Assembly (NCBI GenBank): GCA_029237695.1
Contig: CM055271.1
Location: 83,029,488-83,093,487 of the forward strand
From: Conchocele bisecta
Lineage: Eukaryota > Mollusca > Bivalvia > Lucinida > Thyasiridae
Length of the DNA: 64,000 nt
Direction of reading: 5' to 3'
Numbering within the stretch: the stretch's first letter is position 1; each line of letters opens with the position of its first letter. The notes under the pieces are model-generated. The model was not told the origin of the DNA and searched no databases. It saw nothing but the letters and a program-made list of their open reading frames with translations. Shown piece by piece: positions 53,001 to 64,000 of this stretch. The translations under genes and the position numbers were made by a program.

Positions 53001-56000
53001 CCGCGCCAGCCATCCCCTTCCCCCGCGCCATCCATCGTCCCCCATCACCTTCCCCCGCTCCATCATTGTCCCCCCATCACCATCACCATCCAACGCGCCA
53101 TCATCGTCCCCCATGACCATCACCATCCCCATACTAACTATCGTCCACCGTACTAACATCCCCGCGCATTATCGACCCCCCATCACCATCCCTCGCCAAC
53201 AACTTCCCACATCACCACCCTATCCCCACTGTCATCATCGTCCCCCATCACCATCCCCATCCCCGCGCCATGATCCTATCCCCATCCCCACAGCCACCAT
53301 CCTCCATCCCCCGCACTAACCCCCATCGCCCCCCATCCCACGTCACATCGTCCCCCATCATCTCCCCCATCACACCATCCCACGCGCCATCCCCACCCCA
53401 CGCCCGCCATCATCCGTCCCCCATCACCATCCCTGCGCCAACAACTTCCCAACTCACCATTCCCATCACCATCCCCCATCCCCACACCATATCGTCCCCC
53501 AATCAACGTCCCCCATCACCATCCCCGCCAATCCCCAACCCCATTCCCCAAACCCCATCCCCGCGCAACAACTTCCACATCACTAACCCCCATGCACCAT
53601 CCCCATCCACGGCGTCATCATCGTCCCCATCATACGCCCCTATCACCATTCCCCAAGCGCCATCCCATCCCCATCCCCGCGCCAATCATCGTCCCCCATC
53701 ACCATCCCTCCCCCAGCGCATCATTGTCCCCCATCACACCATCACCATCCACGCGCCATCATCGTCCCCCATGACCAACACCAATCCCCTTTACTAATCA
53801 TCGTTTCCGTACCATCATCCCCGCGTCTAATTATCGACCCCGCCCATCACCATCCCTGCGCCAACAACATCCCACATCACCATCCCTATCTCCACGTCCA
53901 TCACGACGCCCATCCTACCATCCCCATCCCCGCGCCATGATCCCCATCCCATCCCCACACCATCCCCATCCCCCGCACTATCCCCATCGTCCTGCCCCCA
54001 TCCCCACGTCCATCATCGTCCCCCATCAACGCCCCCCCATCACATCCCCGCGCATCCCCACCCCAATGCCCGCGCCATCATCGTCCCCCATACTATCCCC
54101 GCGCCATCATTGTCCGCCCATCACCATCCGCCAACCACGCGCCATCATCGTCCCCCGATAAAACCATCACATCCCCATACGATCCATCGACTCCGCGCCA
54201 ATCACCCCGCCCTATTATCGTCACCCCCACATCACCATCTCCTGCGCCAACAACTTCCCACATCACCATTCCCATCACCATCCCCATCCCCACGCCATCA
54301 TCGTCCGCCATCATCGTCCCCATCATCACCAACCCACTGCGCCCATCCCAACCCACATCCCCAACCCCATCCCCGCGCCAACATCTTCCACATCACTATT
54401 CCCCACACCAACCCCAACCACGCGTCATCATCGTCCCCCATCATCGCCCCTATCCACCATTTCCCGAGCGCCATCCCCATCCCCTTCCCCGCGCCATCAC
54501 GTCCCCCATCACCTTCCCCGCGCCAATCATTGTCCCCCATCACATCAACATCCACGCGCCATCATCGTCACCCATACCATCAACCATCCCCTTAACTAAC
54601 AGCGTCCTCGTACCATCATCCCGCGCTATTATCGACCCCCCCCATCACCATCCCCCATCGTCCCCATCACCATCCCCGCGCCATCCCCAACCCCATCCCC
54701 GACCACCCCGCGCCAACAACTACCCACAATCACTATCCCCCTCACATCCCCATCACCATCGCCATCCCCCAACATTGTCCCCCTTACTATCATCATCTCC
54801 TTACTATCTTCATACCACTTACTATCCTCGTCCCCCATGACATCACCATCCCCTTACTAACATCGTTCTCCGCCCATCAATCCCCGCGCTATTATCGTCG
54901 CCCCCATCACCATCCCAAACCCCTCCCCATCAACCAACCCCATCCCCACGACTCATCATCGGGTCCCCCATCAAACGCCCCCATCACCATCCCCGCGCCA
55001 TCTCGTCCCCCAACAAACCATCCCCATCCCCCGCGCCATCATCGTCCCCCATCATCGACCCCCATCACCATCCCCGCGCCATTCCCCATCCCCCCCGCAC
55101 CATCATCCCTCATCAACGCCACCCATCACCATCCCCATCGCCACACCATCATTGTCCCCATCACATCACCATTCCCATCACACATCCCCATCCCCACGAG
55201 CCATCATCTCCCCCATCATCGTCCCCATCCACCACCCCGCGCAATCCCCAAACCCCATCCCCAACACCATCCCCGCGCCAACAACTTCCCACATCACTAT
55301 CCCCAATCACCATCCCCATCACCATTCGCCATCCCCATCATTGTCCCCCTTACTATCATCATCTCCTTACTAATCATCATCCCCTTACTATCATCGTCCC
55401 CCATGACCATCACCATCCCCTTACTATCACGTCTCCGCGCAACATCCAGCGCTATATCGTCCCCCCATCACCATCCCATCCCCATCCCCATCACCAACCC
55501 CATAACCCCACTCACATCGTCCCCCATCATCGCCCCCATCACCATCCCCGCGCCATCATCGTCCCCCATCACCATCCCCAACCCCAGCGCCATCATCTCC
55601 CCCCATCACGCCCCCTCACCCCCCATCCCCGCGCCATCCCCATCCCCCGCACCGATCATCCCCCATCCATCGCCCCCATCACCATCCCCGCGCCATCACC
55701 ATCATTGTCCCCCATACACCATCCCCATCCACCCCCATCATCGTCCCCCATAACCATCACCATCCCCTACTATCATCTCTCCGCGCCATCATCCCACCCC
55801 GCGCTATTATCGTCCCCCACCCATCACCATCACTGCGCCAACTACTTCCCAACATCACCATCCCCATCACCATCCCCATCCCCACGTCATCAACGTCCCC
55901 CGATCATCACACCCCAATCACCATCCCCAGCGCATCCCCATTCCCATACCGGCGCCATCATCGTCCACCATCACCATCCCCACCCCCGCGCCATCATCGT

Positions 56001-57179
56001 CCCCCATCCATCGCCCCCAAACCATCCCCGCGCCCATCCCCATCCCATCCCCGCGCCATCATCGGTCCCCCAATCACCATCCCGCGACATCATGTCCCCC
56101 ATCACCTCCCCATCCCACGCGCATCAGCGTCCCCCCCCATGACCATCACCATCATCCCCTTAAAATCATCGCTCCGCGCCATCCATCCCCGCGCTATTAT
56201 CGCCACCCCATCACCATCCCTGTGCCAACAACTTCCCACAATCACCATCCCCATCACCATCCCCATCCCCGAACATCATCATCGTTCCCCATCACCAATC
56301 ACCATCCCCTTACTAACATCGTCCCCATCACCATCCCTGTGCCAAGATTACCACCATCAACAACCCCTTCCCCCCCCCCCCCCCCCCATCACCATCCCCC
56401 CAGCATCGTCCCCCATCACCATCCCCATACCCCGCGCCATCATCGTAACCCCATCATCCATCACCATCCCCTACTATCATCGTCACCCATCAACATCCCT
56501 GTGCCAACATTACCCCAACACCATCCCCGCGCCAATCACGTCCCCCATCAATCGCCCCCATCACCAACCCCGCCGCCTCACCATCGCCCGCATCACCAAC
56601 CCCTCGCCATCCCCCATATTCCCGCTCCATTCATCGACCCCCATCACCATCACGCCCCATCATTGTCCCCCATCCCCATCCCCATCCCAGCGCCATCATC
56701 GTCCCCATCACCATCCCCGTCCCCGCGCCATCATCGTCCTCCCCATCATCGGCCCCCATCACCATCTCCTGCGCCATCACCAACGCCCCCATCACCATAC
56801 CCCTCCCCATCCCCATCCCCGCGGCCATCAACGGCCCCCATCACCATCCCCCTCCCCGCATCCATCATCGTCCCCCATCATCGCCCCCATCACCATCCCC
56901 ACGCATCCATCCCCCATCTTCTCCCCCATCAACCAACCCCGTCATCCCCGCGCCAATCCCCATCATTGTCCCCCATCTCCATCCCCAACCACGCGGCCAT
57001 CACGCCCCCCATGACCACACCATCCCATACCATCATCGTCTCCGCGCCATCAACCCCATGATATTAACGTCCCCCCCATCACCATCCCTGCCGCCAACAC
57101 TTCCACATCATCCAATCACCATCCCCATCCCCAACGACCACATCGACCACCATCATCGCCCCATCACATCCCCGCGCCA

Positions 57180-58946
57180 TCCCCATCCCCACCCCGCGCC
57201 ATCGTCGTCCCCCATCACCATCCCCATCCCCGCGCCATCATCGACCCCCATCCAACGGCCGCGTCCATCCCCATCCCCATTCCCGCGCCATCATCGTCCC
57301 CATCACCATCCCCGCGGTATCATCGTCCCCCCCATCATCGCCCCCCTCACCATCCCCTCCGCGCCGTCCCCATCGCCACATCAACCATCCCGCGCCATCC
57401 CCACCCCGCTCCATCATAGTCCCCATCACCATCCCCGCCCCATCATTGTCCCCCATCCCCATCCACGCGCCATCATCGTCCCCCCATCCCCCATCACCAT
57501 CCCCATCCCCACGTCATCATCGTCCCCCATCATCGCCCCCATCACCATCCCCGCGCCATCATCGTCCCCATCACCATCCACATCCCCGCGCCATCATCGT
57601 CCCCAATCATCGCCCCCATCACCATCCCCGTGCCATCCCCATCCCCGCGCCATCATCGTCCCCATCACCATCCCCACGCCATCATTGTCCCCCATCCCCA
57701 TCCCCATCCCCGCACCATCATCGTCCCCCATCAACATCCCCATCCCCATCCCCGCGCCATCATCGTCCCCATCATCGCACATCATCCCCGCGCCATCCCC
57801 ATCGCCCCATCACCTCTCCCCGCGCCTACCCATCCCCTCCCCATCCCCGCGCCATCATCATCCCCCATCACCATCCCCATCCCCGCACCATCATCGTCCC
57901 CCATCATCGCCCCATCACCATCATTGTCCCCCATTACCATCCCCATCCACGCGCCATCATCGTCCCCCATCACCATTCCCATCCCCCGCGCCATCATCGT
58001 CCCCCATCATCGCCCCCATCACCATCCCCGCGCCAACAACTTCCCACATCACCATCACCATCCCCATCCCCACGTCATCATCGTCCCCCATCATCGCCCC
58101 ATCACATCCCCGCGCCATCCCCATCCCCATCCCCGCGCCATCTTCGTCCCCCCATCACCATCCCCATCCCCGCGCCATCATCGTCCCCCATCATCGCCGC
58201 GCCATCCCCATCCCCTTCCCGCGCCATCATCGTCCCCATCACCATCCCGCGGTATCATCGTCCCCCATCATCGCCCCCATCACCATCCCCGCGCCGTCCC
58301 CATCGCCACATCACCATCCCCGCGCCATCCCCATCCCCGCGCCATCATAGTCCACCCCCATCACCATCCCCGCCCCATCATTGTCCCCCATCCCCATCCA
58401 CGCGCCATCATCGTCCCCCATCCCCATCACCATCCCCATCCCCACGTCATCATCGTCCCCCATCATCGCCCCCATCACCATCCCCGCGCCATCATCGTCC
58501 CCCATCACCATCCACATCCCCGCGCCATCATCGTCCCCAATCATCGCCCCCATCACCATCCCCGTGCCATCCCCATCCCCGCGCCATCATCGTCCCCCAT
58601 CACCATCCCCACGCCATCATTGTCCCCCATCCCCATCCCCATCCCCGCCATCATCGTCCCCCATCAACATCCCCATCCCCATCCCGCGCCATCATCGTCC
58701 CCATCATCGCCCCCATCAACATCCCGCGCCATCCCATCGCCCCATCACCTCTCCCGCGCCATACCCATCCCCATCCCCGCGCCATCATCATCCCCCATCA
58801 CCATCCCCATCCCCGCACCATCATCGTCCCCCATCATCGCCCCATCACCATCATTGTCCCCCATTACCATCCCATCCACGCGCCATCATCGTCCCCCATC
58901 ACCATTCCCATCGCGCCATCATCGTCCCCCATCATCGCCCCCATCA
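57180..58946. repeat. Two adjacent ~930-bp higher-order repeat copies
   Basis: 57180-58012 and 58114-58946 match at an offset of ~934 bp. Shared distinctive words include 'gcggtatcatcg', 'gccgtccccatcgccacatca', 'catccacatccccgcgcc', 'ccccaatcatcgcccc' and 'catcacctctcc'. A diverged third copy is at about 44340-44930 and a partial fourth at ~52230-52700. Confidence 0.8.
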
Positions 58947-60888
58947 CCATCCCCGCGCCATCCCCATCCCCGCACCATCACCCCCATCATCGCCCCATCA
59001 CCATCCCCGCGCCATCACCATCATTGTCCCCCCATCACCATCCCCATCCACCCGCCATCATCGTCCCCATGACCATTACCATCCCCTTACTATCATCGAC
59101 TCCGCGCCATCATCCCCGCGCTATTATCGTCCCCCCCATCACCATCCCTGCGCCAACAACTTCCCACATCACCATCCCCATAACCATCCCCATCCCCCAC
59201 GTCATCATCGTCCCCCATCATCGCCCCCATAACCATCCCCGCGCCATCCCCATCCCCATCCCCGCGCCATCATCGTCCCCCATCACCATCCCCATCCACG
59301 CGTCATCATCGTCCCCATCATCGCCCCTATCACCATTCCCGCGCCATCCCCATCCCCTTCCCCGCGCCATCATCGTCCCCCATCACCATCCCCGCGCCAT
59401 CATTGTCCCCCATCACCATCACCATCCACGCGCCATCATCGTCCCCCATGACCATCACCATCCCCTTACTAACATCGTCTCCGTACCATCATCCCCGCGC
59501 TTATACGACACCCCCCCCCCCATCACCATCCCTGCGCCACAACTCCCACATCACCATCCCTATCCCCACGTCATCATCGTCCCCCATCACCATCCCCATC
59601 CCCGCGCCATGATCCCCATCCCATCCCCACACATCCCCATCGCACTATCCCATCGCCCCCATCACGTCATCATCGTCCCCCATCATCGCCCCCATCACCA
59701 TCCCCGCGCCATCCCACCCCAATGCCCGCGCCATCATCGTCCCCCATCACTATCCCCGCGCCATCATTGTCCCCCATCACCATCCCCAACCACGCGCCAT
59801 CATCGTCCCCCATGACCATCATCATCCTCTTACTATCATCGTCTCCGCGCCATCATCCCCGCGCTATTATCGTCACCCCCCATACACCATCCAATGCGCC
59901 AACAACTTCCCACATCACCATTCCCATCACCATCCCCATCCCCACGCCATCATCGTCCCCCATAATCGTCCCCATCACCATCCCCGCGCCATCCCCAACC
60001 CCATCCCCAACCCCATCCCCCGCGCCAACAACTTCCCACATCACTATCCCCACACACCCATCCACGCGTCATCATCGTCCCCCCATCATCGCCCCTATCA
60101 CCATTCCCGCGCCATCCCCAACCCCTTCCCCGCGCCATCATCGTCCCCCATCACCATCCCCGCGCCATCATTGTCCCCCATCACCATCACCATCCACGCG
60201 CCATCATCGTCCCCCATGACCATCACCATCCCCTTACTAACATCGTCTCCGTACCATCATCCCCGCGCTATTATCGACCCCCCCCCATCACCATCCCTGG
60301 CGCAACAACTTCCCACATCACCATTCCCTATCCCCACGTCATCATCGTCCCCCATCACCATCCCAATCCCCGCGCCATGATCCCCATCCCCATCCCCACA
60401 CCATCCCCATCCCCGCACTATCCCTATCGCCCCCATCCCCACGTCATCATCGTCCCCCATCATCGGCCCCATCACCATCCCGCGCCATCACCCCATCCAA
60501 TGCCCGCGCCATCATCGTCCCCATCACTATCCCCGCGACATCATTGTCCCATCACCATCCCCAACCACGCGCCATCATCGTCCCCCATGACCATCATCAT
60601 CCCCTTACTATCATCATCTCGCGCCATAATCCCCGCGCTATTATCGTCACCCCCCATCACCATCCCTGCGCCAACAACTTCCCACATCACCATTCCCATC
60701 ACCATCCCCATCCCCACGCCATCATCGTTCCCCATCATCGTCCCCATCACCATACCCCGCGCCATCCCCAACCCCATCCCAACCCCGCGCCAACAACTTC
60801 CCACATCACTATCCCCATCACCATCCCCATCACCATCGCCATCCCCGCGCCATCTTTGTCCCCCATGACCATCATCATCCCCTTAATA

Positions 60889-61550
60889 TCATCGCCCCCA
60901 TCACCATCCCGCGCCATCCCCATCCCCATCCCGCGCCTTCATCGTCCCCATCACCATCCCCGCGCCATCATTGTCCACATACCATCACCATCCCCATCGT
61001 CCCAACAACACCTTCCCCATCCCCGCGGCATCCCCATCCCCGCGCCATCATCGTCCCCCATCACCATCCCATCCCCGCGCCATCATCCCCCATCATCGTC
61101 CACATCACAATCCCCGCGCCATCCCCATCCCCGCGCCATCATCGTCCCACATCCCATCATCGTCTCCGCACCATCATCCCCGCGCTATTATCGAACCCCC
61201 CATCACCATCCCTGCGCCAACAACAATCCCCGCGCCATCTTTGTCCCCCATGACCATCATCATCCCCTTAATATCATCGCCCCATCACCATCCCCGCGCC
61301 ATCCCCATCCCCATCCCCGCGCCTTCATCGTCCCCCATCACCATCCCCGCGCCATCATTGTCCACATCACCATCACCATCCCCATCGTCCCCCAAACACC
61401 ATCCCCATCCCCGCGGCATCCCCATCCCCGCGCCATCATCGTCCCCCATCACCATCCCCATCCCCGCGCCATCATCCCCCATCATCGTCCACATCAGAAT
61501 CCCCGCGCCATCCCCATCCCCGCGCCATCATCGTCCCACATCCCCATCGA
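60889..61550. repeat. Tandem duplication within the satellite, ~378-bp offset
   Basis: 'cttaatatcatcgcccc ... ccttcatcgtcccc ... tgtccacat ... ccatccccgcggcatcccc ... tcgtccacatca' occurs at 60889-61156 and again at 61268-61540, nearly identical, so this part of the array expanded recently. Confidence 0.8.
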
Positions 61551-64000
61551 TCCCCGCGCAATCATCACCATCCCCATCCACGCGCCATCATCGTCCCCCA
61601 TCATCGCCCCCATCACCATCCCGCGCCATCCCCTTCCCCATCCCGCGCCATCATCGTCCCCCATCACCATCCCCGCGCCATCATTGTCCCCCATCACCAT
61701 CCTCGCGCCATCCCCATCACCATCCCCATCCCAACGTCATCATCGTCCCCCATCATCGTCCCCATCACCATACCCGCGCCATCCGCATCCCCATCCCCGC
61801 GCCTTCATCGTCCCCCCATCACCATCCCCACCCCATCCCGCGCCATCATCGTTCCCCATCATCGCCACCATCACCATCCCGCGCATCCCCATCCCAATCC
61901 CCGCACCATCCCCATCCCCCGCACCATTATCATCGCCCCATCACCATCCCCGCGCCATCCCCATCCCAATACCCCGCGCCATCATCGTCCCCATCACCAT
62001 CCCCGCGCCATCATTGTCCCCCATCACCATCCCCATCCACGCGCCATCTTCGTACCCATGACCATCACCATCCTCTTACTATCATAGTCTCAGCGCCATC
62101 ATCCCCTCGCCATCATCGTCCCCCATCACCATCCCCCGCGCCATCATTGTCCCCATCACCATCCCCATCCACGCGCCATCATCGTCCCCCATCCCCATCA
62201 CCATCCCCATGCCCACGTTATCATCGTACCATCATCGCCCCCATCACCCATCCCCGCGCCATCATCGTCCCCCATCACCATCCCCATCCCCGCGCCATCA
62301 TCGTCCCCATCATCGCCCCCAATCACCATCCCCGCGCCATCCCCATCCCCGCACCATCATCCCCCATCATCGCCCCCATCACCATCCCCGCGCCATCCCC
62401 ATCCCCATCCCGCGCCATCATAGTCACCATCACCATCCCCACCCCCGCGCCATCATCGTCCCCCATCATCGCCCCCATCACCATCCCCGCGCCATCCCCA
62501 TCCCCATCCCCGCGCATCATCGTCCCCCATCCACCATCCCCGCGCCATCATTGTCCCCCATCCACCATCCCCATCCACGCGCCATCATTGTCCCCATGAC
62601 CATCACCATCCCCTTACAATCATCGTCTCCCGCGCCATCATCCCCGCGCTATTATCGTCCCCCCCCCCCATCACCATCCTGCGCCAACCTAAAAACTTCC
62701 CACATCACCATCCCCATCACCATCCCCAATCCCCACGTCATCATCGTTCCCATCACCATCACCATCCCCTTACTATCATCGTCCCCCATCACCATCCCTG
62801 TGCCAGATTACCCCATACACCATCCCCCATCATCGTCCCCATCACCATCCCCATCCCCGCGCCATCATCGTACCCCATCACCCATCACCATCCCCCTTAC
62901 TATCATCGTCCCCCATCACCATCCCTGTGCCAACATTACCCCACCCACACCATCCCCGCGCCATCATCGTCCCCCATCATCGCCCCCATCACCATCCCCG
63001 CGCCATCACCATCGCCCCATCACCATCCCCGCGCCATCCCCATTCCCGCGCCATCGTCGTCCCCCATCACCATCCACGCCCCATCATTGTCCCCATCCCC
63101 ATTCCCCATCCCCGCGCCATCATCGTCCCCCCATCACCATCCCCATCCCCGCGCCATCATCGTCCCCCCATCATCGCCCCCATCACCATCCCCGCGCCAT
63201 CACCATCACCCCATCACCATCCCCGCCCCATCCCCATCCCCGCGCCATCATCGTCCCCCATCACCATCCCCATCCCCCGCCATCATCGTCCCCCATCATC
63301 GCCCCCATCACCATCCCCACGCCATCATCCCCCATCTTCGCCCCCATCACCATCCCCGCGCCATCCCCATCAATTGTCCCCCATCACCATCCCCATCCAC
63401 GCGCCATCATCGTCCCCCATGACCATCACCATCCCCATACTATCATCGTCTCCGCGCCATCATCCCCATGCTATTATCGTCCCCCCCCCATCACCATCCC
63501 TGCGCCAACAACTTCCCCATCCCCATCCCCGCGGCATCCCCATCCCCGCGCCATCATCGTCCCCCATCACCATCCCCATCCCCGCGCCATCATCGTCCCC
63601 CATCATCGCCCCCACCCTCACCATCGCCGCCCCATCCATCTTCCCCATCCCCGCGCCATCATCGTCCCCCATCACCATCCCCGCGCCATCATTGTCCCCC
63701 AACACCATCCCCATCCACGCGCCATCGTCGTCCCCATGACCATCATCATCCCCTTACTAATCATCGTCTCCGCGCCATCATCCCCATGCTATTATCGTCC
63801 CCCCCATCACCATCCCTGCGCAACAATTTCCCACATCACCATTCCCATCACCATCCCCCATCCCCACGCCATCATCGTCCCCCATCATCGTCCCCATCAC
63901 CATCCCCGCGCCATCCCCAACCCCATCCCCGCGCCATCATCATCCCCATGCTATTATCGTCCCCCCCATCACCATCCCTGCGCCATCACGCGCCATCGTC

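Larger units (their letters stand above)
44030..64000. repeat. ~20-kb C-rich satellite, (CCATCA/CCATCC)n with higher-order units
   Basis: Almost the whole stretch is built of CCATCACCATCCCC and CGCGCCATCATCGTCCCC words, about 30 bp apart. The plus strand is very rich in C and poor in G. The word 'cgcgctattatcg' or a close variant marks a higher-order unit about 30 times (e.g. ~45081, 45461, 45903, 54620, 59118, 59860, 60260, 60635, 62645, 63470, 63785), commonly 320-450 bp apart. It is always followed by 'catcaccatccctgcgccaacaacttccca'. Because the words lack TAA/TAG/TGA in plus frames, frames hundreds of codons long arise (up to ~790), giving His/Pro/Ser-rich low-complexity sequence. These are not genes. 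The array runs off the window end. Confidence 0.95.

Noticed and set aside
57446..59815. Very long plus-strand open frames in the satellite (up to ~790 codons, His/Pro/Ser-rich)
   Set aside because: The repeat words simply lack stop codons. Several frames are open at once, the protein is pure repeat in every frame, and no start context, splice signal or domain exists.
45162..63714. Minus-strand Gly/Asp/Met-rich open frames in the satellite
   Set aside because: Complement of the same words (GGGGATGGTGATGGGG). Length and sequence follow the repeat, not a gene.
44030..64000. CRISPR-like array
   Set aside because: No conserved repeat with unique spacers; all segments are variations of the same words, and the context is eukaryotic.

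Overview
The window is eukaryotic genomic DNA, most likely from a bivalve mollusc. Three things point there: a host gene split by introns with GT/AG junctions, a very high load of dispersed repeats and foldback elements, and recurring repeat blocks (the 'gcgaacagtgcag...gatctacactgg' and 'cataactcgaacaccctttgg' types) that I associate with bivalve genomes. The species was not determined.

Layout: 1-2030 holds two satellite-like tandem arrays. 2030-7540 is repeat-rich non-coding DNA with a decayed Ty3/Gypsy integrase, a diverged tandem duplication and foldback MITE-like elements. 7545-22039 is the centrepiece, a 14,495-bp virus-like transposable element of polinton-like-virus/Maverick grade. 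It has 232-bp terminal inverted repeats differing at two positions and a 5-bp target duplication (AATGT). It carries a family B DNA polymerase abutting an SF1 helicase, an A32-like packaging ATPase, a probable major capsid protein, a fibre-like protein and about ten small or membrane proteins. No integrase and no protease were recognised. 22040-26700 is repeats and foldbacks. About 26780-38144 is a seven-exon host gene, TRMT10B (tRNA m1G9 methyltransferase), on the + strand, with introns full of MITEs and tandem repeats. 38145-44030 is repeats only. About 44030-64000 is a 20-kb C-rich, G-poor satellite with 6-bp, ~30-bp, ~375-bp and ~930-bp levels of periodicity. It stays open in plus-strand frames for long stretches but is not coding.

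In the element, the structural genes (membrane/minor virion proteins, MCP, ATPase, small proteins) read rightward from 12180 to 18630. The replication genes (polymerase, helicase) read leftward from the right end. The fibre, a proline-rich membrane protein, a possible penton and one unknown read leftward in the left half. Convergent pairs share palindromic stop tetranucleotides (TTAA, CTAG). Most of the longer genes carry one frameshift or stop, several at homopolymers. With near-identical TIRs this means either a recently inserted, recently dead copy or residual assembly errors.
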